From NCBI GenBank assembly GCA_911728455.2, contig OU452226.1:18927938-18991937 (forward strand): a DNA stretch of 64,000 bases, in the 5' to 3' direction. The stretch is from Marthasterias glacialis. Taxonomy: Eukaryota; Echinodermata; Asteroidea; Forcipulatida; Asteriidae. Position 1 is the stretch's first letter; each line of letters begins with the position of its first letter. The notes under the pieces were generated by a model that did not search any database, was not told the origin of the DNA, and saw only the letters and a list, made by a program, of their open reading frames with translations. This document shows positions 21,351 through 32,826 of the stretch, in pieces. The position numbers and the translations under genes are program-made.

Positions 21351-21845
21351 TTTAAAAAATAATATTGGGAAGGTTTTCTTGGGGCAAGCTTTGTTCTTAG
21401 CTACATTAGAGACAACAAACACCCATGAGCAAGTTCGGGTGGGCGACTAGACTTGACTAGACTAACCGTAAACAGTGACGTAGCTCTTGAATGGACAAGA
21501 TCGACCATGCTCTAGTGCATGGTCCGATATGGTCAATCTCCCTGTGCTCTATGGTTTCTGGTTAGTCTAGTCAATCTAGTCAAGTCTAGAGAAGACCCGA
21601 ACTCGCTCCATGCAAAACTCTCAATGAAATGTGTGGCACAAATTAAAGATACCGGTCTCTTTGCTGATCTTATGGAGGTTGCAGTGCAAAAGCTTGCCCC
21701 GGACCATGTGACATTGCGACACTGGATGTACATGTAGTGTAGTCTGATGAACTCAAATTGAGCATTCCCTTGCATCCCCAAGTCTAACTTGCAAATGGCT
21801 TGGCTTCCACATCCCAAAGGAAATGCCCTCGCTACACCCCTGTTC
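21351..21845. mobile_element. Repeat interrupted by a 180-bp MITE
   Basis: The flanks GCAAGCTTTGTTCTTAGC..GAGACAACAAACACCCA and TGCAAAACTCTCAATGAAATGTGTGGCAC..AAGCTTGCCCCGGACCATG match, in the same order, an uninterrupted copy at about 61705-61840 (GCAAGCTTTTATCAGTAAC..GTGTGGCACAAGGATACC). The right end at 21820-21843 is CCCTCGCTACACCCCTG. Confidence 0.65.
21423..21612. mobile_element. 180-bp MITE with 5-bp target duplication
   Basis: Body 21428-21607 with ends AGCAAGTTCGGGT and ACCCGAACTCGCT, and inner arms CTAGACTTGACTAGACTAACC / GGTTAGTCTAGTC..CTAGTCAAGTCTAG. Flanked by CCATG at 21423-21427 and 21608-21612. The empty-site equivalent in the related repeat at 61705-61840 confirms the insertion. 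Confidence 0.82.
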
Positions 21846-22199
21846 AGTGCTCTAAATTGTTTTGATATTTTGTGATCTTGAGGGTAATACCATGAGAAAG
21901 TTCCTGCTAAATGATGACATTGATTAAATCTATCGAAAAAAAAATTACCAATTCTGGAATACACTGATACCTCTTATTGTCTTCAATCATTTTCGTCAGT
22001 ATACAATTTTAAGAGCAATTTTTATCTCTGCAATGAAAAATAATTCTTGATGAATAAAATGTAATGGATGTGGACATATTTTTCACGATTGTTTTAATAA
22101 TTCATTGATTTATTAACTCTGATAATAAAATGGTATTGCTATAAAAGACATTTTTTAAAAATCTTATCATGTGGATGCAATCACATTTTACGATTGTAT

Positions 22200-22560
22200 G
22201 GATATTAGTTAAAAAGCGATTAATAAACCACAAGGGAAACTGACTGGGTAAATTTGATTATTTTGGGGGTGAATTTGAGGGTAAGTCGTAATTCCACAAG
22301 GTGACCCCATTACTGCCGCTTCCCAGGTTGTATTGTAAACTTGGGTGTGATCCCTGTTTATCGGGCAGTTTACATTTGAATAGCTTCTGACTGGCACCAA
22401 CTCCACCTGAAAAAGGATATGAATTGACAGAATAGAGAGACTGCCAACAATAGGGCTAGATAACTCAGTTGCTAGAGCGCTGGCGCATTAATTCAGAGGT
22501 CGAAAGTTCAAATCCCGCTCTAGTCAATTTTTCTTAGTTCACCCCCAAATTTAACATGCG
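22200..22560 (+). repeat. tRNA-like SINE, family V3
   Basis: The tRNA-like segment at about 22443-22525 (GGGCTAGATAACTCAGTTGC ... AAGTTCAAATCCCGC) is followed by the TTTTTCTTAGTTCACCCCC block. The body upstream shares CTTCCCAGGTTG and TGGGTGTGATCCCTG with 59900-60200. The CAAGGGAAACTGACTGGGT block is inverted relative to its position in other copies. Confidence 0.7.
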
Positions 22561-23680
22561 TTCTTTTTTGAACAAATTTATTATTTTTCTCAAATTATGA
22601 GAGCAATGTGTATCATGTAAAGTAACACAGTAGGAAATGTGACTGCATTGACAAGGTCTACTATTTCTTGATTGCTTCCTTAAACATATTTGTGTTTTGC
22701 AATTGATTGAGCTATTTCCTCTTATAAAACGGTTAGAACAAATTTTATCATGGTAAATTATACAAAATAATTCTGTATGAAATATTCTATTGTATTGACT
22801 TTAATCATATTTTTCATGATTGTTTCAATAAAAAAATTCTTCGTTTTGCAATTGAATTCCTGTTTTCTGTTGTGCGTGTTCTTGTGAAAACTGAAAAGTA
22901 AGGTGATATTTGTTGATAAAAGTAGCCCACACCTCGAGTGGCCTTTCGGCCTTGCGATGGGCTTAATAAAAAAAAAATTAAAAAATAAATAAATGAATAA
23001 ATAAAAAATCAAAAGCAGAGCATATTACAATGAGAGTCCCCAAGCCACACACGCCTGCAACCTGTACATCCCAAAATGGGAGTTTGCTTGCTGTATTGAT
23101 ACAGACTTACAAAGCGATCCAATTTCTATTCAACAAGTATGGATGCACAGAGAAGTGGAAAGAAAGAAATTATGCCAGTTATTTACAATTTCATCCACTA
23201 ACACATTTTATTTCTCTCAATATATGCCCAGGTTGTACAGTCTAAAAGGGTGGGATTAGTTGCTACCAACCTACAGGGTTCAGCTGAACAATACCTGTAA
23301 TAAATCCACCACAATCCTCTGCAGTACAATTTCCTACAAAATCCTCACAATTTGGCATGGGCGGTTGGGACACTACAATTCATGGAAAAATAACTAACTG
23401 AGGTTGACTTAACAAAAATGTAAATCAACCCAGAACAATATTGCTCAAAACACTGGCGGTAGTTTATATAATACTTAATTATTTGATGTATGACTGCATG
23501 TTGGTGGTAAATTCCAATAAATTTGAAGAAAAAAAGGATTTCATTAACAGAATACATTAGTACAAAGTAAAGTTATGTTGTCAGCTTTAATACTTAGTTG
23601 TGTGTTGTTAGTTTTTTTTTTGTTTTTTTTTTACAGAAAATCCAACTGATTGTACTTTTCAAATATTTTGTTTACAACTA
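22561..23680. other. Gene-free stretch
   Basis: AT-rich, no exon. A short GTAGCCCACACCTCGAGTGGCC segment (22920) recurs inverted at 60920 (GGCCACTTGAGGTGTGGGCTAC). Confidence 0.4.
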
Positions 23681-23875
23681 GGGCCCAATTTCATTGAGCT
23701 GCTTAAGCACAAAAAGTAGCTAAGCACAACAAAATGATGCTTACCAGAATAAGGTTACCAGCCAAAATACCATTCCACATGTACTATCTGTGACTGGTAT
23801 CCTGCTTATTTTTGCTTTGAGCAGAAAACTGTTAAGCATTAATTGCTGCTAAAGCAGCTCTGTAAAAATGGGCCC
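23681..23875. mobile_element. GGGCCC-type MITE, full-length copy
   Basis: Begins GGGCCCAATTTCATTGAGCT and ends AGCTCTGTAAAAATGGGCCC, 195 bp. Inner blocks GCTTAAGCAC / GTTAAGCATT, then GGTTACCAGCCAAAATACC and TGACTGGTATCCTGC. The termini are complementary. This is the best reference copy for the family in the window. Confidence 0.82.
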
Positions 23876-24124
23876 TGAACCCAATTTCATGGCTCTGCTT
23901 CCCATGGAATTCTGCACTTCTGGTAACCATTGGCCGCTAACAGGTTAGCGCCAAATTTCTAGCTAGCTGTGTAAGCAAAGAATGCTTAGTAATGATAAGT
24001 ATAAACACATATGAGCAAAAATTCCTTGCTTACCTGTGAAATATGCCTGTGTTAAGCAAGGATTTTTCTGCCACTGTAAGCGCTTATTTTTTGTTTACAG
24101 TAAGCAGAGACATGAAATCAGGCC
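23876..24124. mobile_element. Related MITE, CCAATTTCATGGCTCTGC type
   Basis: Directly abuts the previous element. Left CCCAATTTCATGGCTCTGCTT, right GTAAGCAGAGACATGAAATCAGGCC. Other copies: 38583-38700, 47129-47373, 57982-58220. Confidence 0.75.
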
Positions 24125-24743
24125 TTTTTGAATTATCCAAACACCTTCATCTACTTGCAGTCACAAGGTAATTGTGAGACAATAATATCTCAATTGGGAT
24201 ACAACTTTACCCTAATTGGAACCTTCTATACTCCCAACGAGGGTACACATAGTCTACCTGGGCACCACCAGATTACAATAGAAACCAAATAATCCCAATT
24301 GGGGTATAGTTGTTACCCCGATTGGACCTCACTTCTCCCAGTGAGGCCTTAAAAGGTCCCTGGCAAAAATTTCTTACGTATTTAACACTTGCACATCAAG
24401 ACAATTTTGACAGTGGTCCAAATTCTTCATATTTTCTGAGGTATTTCTATGGAAAGCTTTGAATGAATAAAAAACAGTTTCACATTTTCTACAAAATATT
24501 CTTCATTTATATAACAATTTTTGTCTTCTTCTTTCTTAAGAATAATCCAGTCACCAAACTAAAAGATTAGATTAAACTGCCCTGTAGGAATGTGGTAATA
24601 CAAAAACTAATTCCCCCTTTTCAGATGAAGCAGGAGTACATATTTGTAAAATGTCCTTAAAGCAAGTTTGGAAGCTTTGCATGGTTTGGAAGGGAAGAGG
24701 AAAGTAGTCTCGGGGTGACTACTGGTGTAAATCTCATCTTTGA
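24125..24743. other. Gene-free stretch with a two-unit degenerate repeat
   Basis: 24190-24350 carries two related blocks: CAATTGGGATACAACTTTACCC..TTGG.ACCT and CAATTGGGGTATAGTTGTTACCCC..TTGGACCT. They are about 105 bp apart. No exon. Confidence 0.5.
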
Positions 24744-25082
24744 AGCGTGTCGTGGCGGAGTGGTCTACAGTAACGAACTCAAGTTCTGATGACCGAGTCG
24801 ACAGAATGTGGGTTCGAATCCTGGTCGTGACGCTCAAGGTCTTGGGCAAGACACTTTACTAATTTGCTTCTTATCACCTAGGAGTAAATGGGTACATTAT
24901 GTACATGCAAGGGGTAGTGACTGTTGATGTGAATGGTTAACAACCTGTGCGCCCAATTGGTTGCCGGTGCTGCATACTCCAAAGGAGTTGATATGGTTTA
25001 AGGCCCAATGAACAGGGGGTAGTTATCGGGTGCTTTGATACAATGATTAAAAGTTCATAAATAATGACTACTATTATTATTT
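24744..25082 (+). repeat. tRNA-like SINE, family V1
   Basis: Head GTGTCGTGGCGGAGTGGTCT with B box GGGTTCGAATCC, resembling a class II (Ser/Leu-type) tRNA. The body has CTTGGGCAAGACACTTTAC and GTAAATGGGTAC, and the tail ends in (ATT)n. It is followed by a minus-strand tRNA-like fragment at about 25190-25280 (complement of GGGATTCGAACCCACAACC). Confidence 0.8.
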
Positions 25083-25099
25083 AAAACAAGTTGTAGTTC

Positions 25100-25335
25100 T
25101 GAGTGGAACCAATAGTGAGGTGTTTTGGACAGTGTCCTCTGCTCGTGTCTTCAGGAAAAATTCTACTCCTTGAAATGTTGGTCTGCTCGACGATTCTAGG
25201 CATTGGGAAATCAGCTAGTCTGCTCGGGATTCGAACCCACAACCTTCTGATTGAAAGCCTGCATGACACAGCAATGTGGTCAGAATCTAGGATTGATTTC
25301 TCGAATGGGGTCTTCCGAAAGTCTTGCATCTGTCT
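25100..25335 (-). repeat. tRNA-like fragment
   Basis: The minus strand reads GCAGGCTTTCAATCAGAAGG then TTGTGGGTTCGAATCCCGAG, an intact B box and tRNA-like spacing. The rest of the element (25105-25190) is not matched elsewhere in the window. Confidence 0.5.
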
Positions 25336-26515
25336 TGAAACAATTCAAGCAGTCAAACATTAATGACATTCTACAAAAGAATGTACTCCCGCAGACGATC
25401 TGTTCATAAATTCAAAGTTCTAAGTTCTTCCAAAACAATAAATCTGTCTAATCAAATTCATAAATCCAACAGTTAGCTTAAAATTTATTAAAAGTATTAA
25501 AAAATATTTCGGTGAAAACCAGTTTATCCTGGTTCAGATTCAATAGTCCCTTGAAACAAAAAATACACAATATATCTCTTTTTAAATTTCAATGAAAATC
25601 TAAAATTAGTAATACTATACATACATTTTTTTTTTTTTTAAGTTCAGTCTTCCAGTAACATTAATAATAATCATCATCGTCATCACACAGTACCCATAAT
25701 AATTACAATAATCAATCAATATATCCCTGGGTTTTGTTGAGATCGATCTAAAACAATTAAGTGTAAATACCTTGTAAGATGCCATTTAGACTAATCATGT
25801 TTTAAAATGTCAATCTTTTTTAGAAATATTGAATAGACCCTATTGACCCCTTGTACGCACGTCACACACGGTGTCTGTGCCGCGCTCACCATTTTGGAAG
25901 TCAATAGGTATATGTGTAACTGCCGCGCGTCCTAAAATGCGCACCACACTGTACAGGCCTTGCGCTTATGCTTTTTGTAAAGTAGGCCAAGCGGCTAGTA
26001 AACTGTGCATTTTACTTGCCCCTAGGAAGTTTTTGTTGCCCAAATTTTAAACATGTATTGTCATAAATGTATCTTTTTGATACTAATGGTAGCAATCACA
26101 ACCAGTTTAACGGTCAAATGAAGTTACATTCACACACTCAAAAAAAAATTAACACATTTCTAAATGTATTCTTCACATCTGAAAAGGAAGAAGTATGAGC
26201 ATTAGACACAAGTAAGTTGCACAGTTTTTTAGTAGCCCACAGGGCAAGTTGAGAAGTGGTGTTTACTAGCCCATAGCAGTTTTTACTAGACAATGTATGC
26301 CGGGCTAGTGTTAAGGGTGAGCCCTGCTGTATAACACGCAGTGATATTGACTTCCTCATTGGTGCAACCAAGGTAAATTGGGATGATGAAGTGACGTGAA
26401 TTGGATCAATACAGGGAAGAACAAAGTAAAGCCTCAACTGAAGCAGATATTTTAGATCAATGTTCCGCCGGCTCAGGAGTTTTCAATGGCTTCTCCTGGC
26501 TTCCAGTGTGCAACT
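25336..26515. other. Gene-free stretch
   Basis: No exon. 25836-25910 and 26340-26415 hold fragments like the TGACCC MITE (AATAGACCC.ATTGACCCC..CACGTCACAC; GATGAAGTGACGTGAATTGG), too decayed to bound. Confidence 0.4.
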
Positions 26516-26516
26516 T

Positions 26517-26699
26517 TGCAGGCCTTGATCTTAACTAAGGCCACCGAGGCCATTGGCCTCATGCCCTGTCGAGTTGGCCAGCAGGCCCCTCAGAAGAATT
26601 GCACTGTCACTACCAACTTGGCCAGCATGCCCTTGTTCGATTTCTCTGATTTGGCCAGCAAAGGCCTGCCCCCATTTTTCTTAAGATCAAGGCCTGACT
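26517..26699. mobile_element. MITE with CAGGCCTTGATCTTAA ends
   Basis: Left CAGGCCTTGATCTTAACTAAGG and right TTCTTAAGATCAAGGCCTG form a perfect 16-bp terminal inverted repeat. The right end recurs inverted at 34021-34075 (CAGGCCTCGATCTTAAGAAAA..GGCCAAATCAGAGAAA). The long ORF across it (26486-26977) is a chance reading. Confidence 0.75.
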
Positions 26700-26772
26700 T
26701 TGTAGTTGGAACTAGTGGAACCGAGGAAATTCACGCCTTCTCCCCATCAGGGATGGAGGTTGAAACAAGGTT

Positions 26773-26987
26773 GACCATAGACAAATACTTTTTACGCGCA
26801 ATACAGTCATATGGGGATGCACGCGTTAAGCTTTGGGAACAAGGTGCATGCTGGTCCAGTTATAATCGACAAAATTTGTCGCTATCTAGACCAGCATGCA
26901 CCTCGTTCCACGGCTTAACGCGTGCGTCCCCATATAAATGTATTGAGTGTAAAAAGTATTTGCAAAGTTGTCCATAAACAATGGACC
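26773..26987. mobile_element. Long-arm palindromic MITE
   Basis: Left arm AAATACTTTTTACGCGCAAT..CATATGGGGATGCACGCG..GGTGCATGCTGGTC. Right arm GACCAGCATGCACC..CGCGTGCGTCCCCATAT..AGTGTAAAAAGTATTT. About 90 bp per arm around a short loop near 26860. Outer ends CCATAGACAA / GTCCATAAACAATGG are looser. Confidence 0.85.
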
Positions 26988-27921
26988 AGCACAGACAAGA
27001 AAAACACAGCAGACGATCTGGAAGAAGCTGCTGGATATTTTTGTCCCCTTTAACCATTTGTTTCTTCTTCAACTATTCTAACTGAAAAATGAATTTTGAT
27101 TTTCAGTTGTTTCTTTTGACTCACCCACACACAACCACATTTTCGAGAAAAAAAGAGATTGGCATTTTTAAACATTGATAATTCTGAATGGTCTCCAAGA
27201 CCATCACAACAACATAAATAAGTTTCATACTGATGTGGTTCTATCCTCCACTTCAAACATCGAATCTAATTGGTACTAAGAACTTTTAAAATAACCATCG
27301 TTTTGTTTTTTATGTTTCAATAAACATTTGTGCGTTCATCAAGAATATGTTAAATCGTTTGAATCTAAATCAAATATTATGATAAAGTAATGCTATGGAA
27401 AATGCTCTCCTGTTCAAGGAAAAACAAAATTGGATATGCTAATATAATTTGAACTCTTCAGAGATATTCAGTTCTGTATAATAATCACCAAACAGTAACA
27501 AAACAAATGTATATATATCAATAATATTAGCCTTGTCGGGGTATATTAGATCCAAACATGGCAAACATTGTTGATTTGTTTTGTCAAATATCTCCAGTCA
27601 AAAATTATTGGAAATAGACACTTTTGTTTTCTATTAGAAATGACATATAGTGGGTTTACATGGGAAAACATTGGAATAAATGTCAATTCAGGACGTGACC
27701 TTTACTTTGACCTTTTGGGGTATGTGAAAGTAGATCAGATCTTGAAAGGGCATTTTGGTACAAGCCGCTACGGTCTATAAAACGTAACCTAAAACCACAT
27801 CAAACAAAAAAATTGTTTTTTTCTTTTAATCCCACACTATTGTTACATTCTCCCAAGGATAAGAAAGGGCTCTCCTAAAAAATGCCATTCAATCCCCTTA
27901 AGATGCACCTTCCCTAAACAA
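26988..27921. other. Gene-free stretch
   Basis: AT-rich; no exon or matched element ends. Confidence 0.35.
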
Positions 27922-28185
27922 TAGACCTATCCACTAAGCCCCGCCTACTACAGCTACTGTTTAACAACGACGCCCACGTGTGTGTCGAGTACGATGCGGA
28001 TGTCTTGCTCTGTACCACACCACATGCAAAAAAGACAAGACACAGCAATCCAAAGGGTGGAAACCTCTTAACCTTTAGTAGTGGGGTTTTAACGTGTCGG
28101 ACTTTAGTTGGGGCTTTTTGGGGCGTGTTCGCAGTTGTGATTGGTTAATACATTAAAAGGGGTGGAGCTTACTAGATCGGTCTAT
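27922..28185. mobile_element. AGACCGATCC-end MITE
   Basis: Ends TAGACCTATCCACTAAGCCCCGCC and GGGGTGGAGCTTACTAGATCGGTCTA, 264 bp, complementary with a few mismatches. Interior ACGTGTCGGAC is shared (inverted) with the 453-bp subfamily at 41783 and 62354. Confidence 0.8.
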
Positions 28186-28865
28186 TTTGTTCCATTAAAT
28201 TTTTTTTTAACTGCTTCAGTACTACCTGCATAATGACAAGCCCTGTAATAATCGAATGCCCTTTGTACTCTTTTGCTGTAGTAATTTGTGCCACACAAGA
28301 GGATCAATAACAATTTGACAGCGGACTGCGGAGTGAATTCGATGCGGAGCAAATTTCACACTGCACATTGCTTTATGAAGCCCCCTCAAGTAGAATTCAT
28401 ATTTCTTTTCCCCACTGCTTGCAATATAAGCAAAACAAGGGGCACGATAACTTGCCAACAGATGAGAGACGCAGCAATGCAAATCTATTGTGAATGTGCA
28501 CAAGCACCGTAAAATCTTTAGGCGCTTTTTGTTGTGCTACAGCAAAAAGCTTTCCAGTAAACAGCTTTATGAAATTCTGTGGTCTGTCATGACAACATCC
28601 TCAACTTAAATATTTCAGATGAGGTTTTTTAAGCTTCAATGTCAAGATTGAACTTGGTACTTAGAAGTATACTCGAAAACACTTGAATTTTTAATAATTT
28701 AGATCTGAATATTAGAAGGGGCTTGGAGGAAGATGGTTTCTGCAATGTAATTGACCATGTTTCTCAAGGAAAAGAACCCATCATAAAAAAATCAGCTTGG
28801 AAGACTACTTTGGATTATGAAGACAAAAAAAGGAGGAAAAAAAATCCAGTCTAAAATGTAAGAGT
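28186..28865. other. Gene-free stretch
   Basis: No exon. 28517-28585 has a GGGCCC-family fragment (TTGTTGTGCTACAGC..AAACAGCTTTATGAAATT). Confidence 0.4.
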
Positions 28866-29088
28866 TGAGCTATTGAATCGTTGTACTGACGTCTACACAG
28901 GGCATACTGTCTGCCTCTGATCTGTCATTTTGGGAGTTCAACTTGTATAAAAAGGTACAGTGGGCGTCTAACCATGTGCACGTCGCCTAAAATGCACACT
29001 GGCCAGTAAATGCATGGGGGAATGTGGACCCAAAAATGGCGCAACCAAGATTTATCACGGGGTGATGACGTCGGGCGAATCGGGTCAA
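28866..29088. mobile_element. TGACCC-end MITE, copy 1
   Basis: The right part CCAAAAATGGCGCAACCAAGATTTATCAC..TGATGACGTCGGGCGAATCGGGTCA matches 32149-32355. The left part TTGTACTGACGTC..TGTCATTTTGGGAGTTCAA is diverged. Interior CATGTGCACGTCGCCTAAAATGCACACTG is shared by all copies. Confidence 0.72.
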
Positions 29089-30385
29089 TGCCTATTATTA
29101 TGAATAACTTTACTGAAAACAACAATCATTACTTGTATTAATTATAATAGGAGAGATGCTGATATAATCTTTTCTGCCTGCAACCAATCTGCATGAGAGT
29201 TTTTGCACTTTTTTGGGTGCTCTTTCACAACGGCAACATAGACTACTTTCTAATTAATGCTCGTTACAAAAATTGCATCTCTAAAAGCCTACCATGGTGC
29301 CCGATATGGACAAAACTAATCAAGCGTTATGATGTCATGCTCGTATGCACAATGCGCAACAGACTAACACTGCCTCCATGGCCAAGCCAAAATACACAGA
29401 ATCTATTTTGTAAAGTATATTTGCAAATAAGATTATTTTGTGTGTACCCATTTTGAGCAGACAAGATTAGTGACAAATGAGCAAGTTGTGTTGTGGTTGC
29501 TATAATTAAAGCCCGAGTTCAAAGTCTACCAAATATAATGACAAGAAATATCAAAGGCCAGCAGGCTTATGTTATTGTCTGACCAGCTATGATTCTAAAC
29601 TACATACATGTTTGCAGTGACAGTGAATCACAGTCACAACCAATGAGATTAGTTAGAACACAACACAAGAGGGCGCTGTTACAGAAGAGTGTTGTAAAAT
29701 TGAAATTTACAAACGAGACGAAGATACTGCACTGGTCAATTGAAATGTGGCACATACACATGTGTTGACGACTTGTTTCCAAAAATTCTGCCAAATATCA
29801 AAATACTAAGAGGCTCTGTTGTTATGCAGTGGCCCCCCCCACCCTTTCCCACAACCTCCCCTGCAACCCTGGAATCGTTACACAAAATAGTTTACTGTTT
29901 GTACTTTAACCAAAGGGCATCACACCACAATGCCATCTTTACAGTACATTCAGAATGTTTATAGACGATGCATAGACAGGACAGCGAAACTTGTTAGTTT
30001 CCACGTAGGTCCAAGCACACACACAAAAAAGTAAGAGCATATGAAATGTAACTGGAGTCAACCCAATATGCAGAGTTATTTGAACCCCTTGTCTTAAATT
30101 CACCAAAACAATTATGGCAGCTTACACTTTGTACAAGCTCACGTTAACAAAGCAGATCTGATTTAGGCAGTTTTAACGACACTGGTTTAATCAAGTTACG
30201 GCCACAGTACCCATGACTTGATGTATCCATTCAAGGGTTGTACGTATAAATATGGAGAGCAAAGGTCACAGAGATGAAAGGCACTCTTGCCCCGCGTTTT
30301 TCAAAAATACTGTCGAAAGAGTCACTGAACTGAAGTACATCGTTTACTTGTGTATGGCACCCACAATCTTCAACCAACATCGGCA
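29089..30385. other. Gene-free stretch
   Basis: No exon or bounded repeat recognised apart from a C-rich tract at 29830-29870. Confidence 0.35.
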
Positions 30386-30735
30386 TGTCATGGCTGAGGG
30401 TTTAATGCACCGGACTCAAGTTCTGCTGGCCAGGTCATAGGAGTGTGGGTTCGAATCCTGGTCATGACACTTGTGTTCTTGAGCAAGACACGTAACTACA
30501 ATTGCTTCTCTTCACCCAGGGGTAAACGGGGACCCGTGAGGGCAGAGATGGTTCTTGTGATTGATTTAGCTTCGACACACTACATATTTGGCAGCACAGT
30601 CTGTACACTCCCCCAGGGAGCTGAGATGGTTTAAGGAAGGAAATAAATGACCCAGTCCGGGTTGATAACGTTGATGTGTCATGAATATCAAATATGGCAG
30701 ATACTGGTGAATATTAACGGTCATTATTTGTATTA
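30386..30735 (+). repeat. tRNA-like SINE, family V1
   Basis: Head TCATGGCTGAGGGTTTAATGC, class II-like variable arm, and B box GTGGGTTCGAATCCTGG. The body has CTTGAGCAAGACACGTAAC and CACCCAGGGGTAAACGGGGAC. Confidence 0.75.
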
Positions 30736-30926
30736 TTTATGATTTATTATCAAACATAAAACTCTGGAAGGGACAAAATACTCCTCTTAGGGTCCTCTTG
30801 ACAAAACTGAAAATTAAATTTAAAAAAAATATGATTATTTGGTTTCTGTGTAGGTCCTGATGATGAGTTGCTAATTCCATCACAAAGAAACAAAATGAAA
30901 ACAACAAAAATAAATAAAGTAAAAAT

Positions 30927-31150
30927 GCATTACAATTTCACATGGCGAATCCATGCCAAGTGTTATTTCGGTGTTTCCAAAAATTATAAATTTTGTTGCA
31001 ATTTAAACATACTTATCAGTGGAAACAACTGTCACATTGCATTACAATTGCACATGGCGAATCAATGCCAAGTGTTATTTCGGTGTTTCCAAAAATTATA
31101 AATTTTGTCGCAATTTAAACATACTTATCAGTGGAAACAACTGTCACATT
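30927..31150 (+). repeat. 112-bp tandem duplication
   Basis: Two head-to-tail copies, 30927-31038 and 31039-31150. They differ at only a few positions (for example AATCCATGCC versus AATCAATGCC, TTTTGTTGC versus TTTTGTCGC). Such low divergence suggests a recent duplication. Confidence 0.92.
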
Positions 31151-31384
31151 GGTTTAAAAACAATTCAACGGTAGTAAACTTACAATCATATCATTTTCAT
31201 TTTTACACTAGTACAAAGCCTCTTACAGAAGAGCCAATGTACTGCACCTACAATCTCAGAAAACAAATCGTTGTACCTCCTCCCCCAACCCTCCAAAACC
31301 TTGTCCTTAAAAGCTGACGTCATTTTAGTGTTACATGAATTTCTCTTGTTGCCAAATCAAAAAGGATGTCTTCCTGCATGTCTT

Positions 31385-31690
31385 GAGCTAGAGTAAACCC
31401 ACGGCTGAGTCATCACAGTGTGGGTTCGAATCCCGGTCGTGACGATTGAGTAAGAGACTTAACTATAATTGCTTCTCATCACCCAGGTGTAAATGGGTAC
31501 CTGCTAGGAGAGAGATTGTTGATTTGAACGATCAGCAACCTGTGTGCCCATTTGGCTGCTGGTGCTGCATACTCCTGAGGAATTGAGGTTGTTTCAGGAA
31601 TACTTGAGGGCCAATGAGCATGGGTAGCATTGGTGTAATGTGCTCTGACACAATCTATAAATGCGCCTAATAAATGTAAATTTTAGACAC
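31385..31690 (+). repeat. tRNA-like SINE, family V1
   Basis: B box GTGGGTTCGAATCCCGGTCGTGACG, the A-box half truncated. The body GTAAATGGGTACCTGCTAGG..GTGTGCCCATTTGGCTGC corresponds to 24840-24970. The tail ends ATAAATGCGCCTAATAAATG. Confidence 0.75.
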
Positions 31691-32148
31691 ACTTTTCGGG
31701 GGCGTATTTGTTTACATTTCCTTGATGTTATTCAGCTATTTAGTTGAACAACTGACTAAAGTGGCTACACCACAAGTTCTTTTCAGAACCACCACAACTC
31801 ATAGAGAGATTGTTTGCATGGTGTCAACGCAAACACGAATAGATCCTTTCTCCACCATGCAAAGTTTCAAATCAGACTTTGTTGTGGGTATACAGACCGA
31901 GTGTGCCACACAGCACAAATACACAAACACGGAGTAGCATTTCATTTGGTCATACAGAGTCACAGCATAACACGTGAACATATTGGAGCGCAAACGTTTC
32001 CAAAATGCCAGAGTCAGTATTGTATACAATTGAAACACTTTTTTTTTCTGACTGAATTTGTAATGGTTTGATCAAGGCATCCTCTGACTAGAAGAGAATC
32101 TGTAGTTTCATCACACGAAAAACTTACTCAACTCTAATTTACTTGTAG
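31691..32148. other. Gene-free stretch
   Basis: 31779-31835 resembles one end of the 8232-8395 MITE (AACCACCACAACTCATAGAGAGAT). No exon. Confidence 0.4.
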
Positions 32149-32355
32149 TGACCCCATGTACTGACGTCACACGTGGCTTTTCTCTGCCCATGGTCTTCCA
32201 TTTTTGGGAGTCAAAGTGCATGTGAAGATACCGTGCGAATCTAACCGCATGTGCATCGTCCAAAACGTGCACTGCACGGCAACACACTGGGAATCTAACT
32301 CCCAAAATGGCGTAAGCGAGATTTGTCGTGTGAGGACGTCAGGTGAATCGGGTCA
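32149..32355. mobile_element. TGACCC-end MITE, copy 2
   Basis: Ends TGACCCCATGTACTGACGTCACACG and CGTGTGAGGACGTCAGGTGAATCGGGTCA, 207 bp. The interior has CCATTTTTGGGAGTC near the left end and CTCCCAAAATGGCG near the right, an inner inverted pair. This is the cleanest uninterrupted copy. Confidence 0.8.
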
Positions 32356-32480
32356 ACATAAGGCAACATTTTGTTGAATATATTCTCGTTAGATTTTGTC
32401 GGTAAGATTAATCTACTAAGAATTCTTCCACCAATGGACAGGGGGCAAGGAGGTGGTCATCCATCGTACAGATGACCCAA

Positions 32481-32653
32481 TAGACCTTATGCATTGACGT
32501 CATCACGCCGCCATCTTAGAGGTAAATCGATGATGTAACAATGGAAACGCAGAGATTTGTATGTGCGGCGCACAGGATTGGCCAATGAACGACCTCATTT
32601 TGACCCCTAGACGAGGGCGCCCTACTCAAATGACGTCATGTGCATAAGGTCTA
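32481..32653. mobile_element. 173-bp MITE, TAGACCTTATGCA family, copy 2
   Basis: Nearly identical to 18448-18620 with the same ends and length. It lies only 58 bp past the SLC25A1 stop codon, so it is probably within that gene's 3' untranslated region or just beyond its cleavage site. Confidence 0.9.
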
Positions 32654-32711
32654 TAGTTTCAATCCAGGATTGTAGGATTGGAGAGGAGAGGAAAGCCCTG
32701 ATTGGATCCGA

Positions 32712-32826
32712 TCATTCTGTGGGCCACACTTTATTCAGAATCTTGACAATCTCGTCATAGATGACAAAGACTAGAGCTACGTCAATGCACACTCTAGATA
32801 GCCTGGGAACAGTCCCCTTGTAGAAT
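32712..32826 (-). CDS. SLC25A1: SLC25A1 exon 6 (terminal)
   Basis: Encodes residues 311-348, [20 protein letters not shown]... and the stop TGA (complement of 32712-32714). The acceptor TTTTGCAG lies just above 32826. It holds transmembrane helix 6. Confidence 0.95.

Noticed and set aside
26486-26977. 163-codon ORF as a gene
   Set aside because: It reads through two different inverted-repeat MITEs and has no domain or splice context.
30927-31150. CRISPR-like repeat array
   Set aside because: Only two contiguous units without spacers, in a eukaryotic intergenic region.
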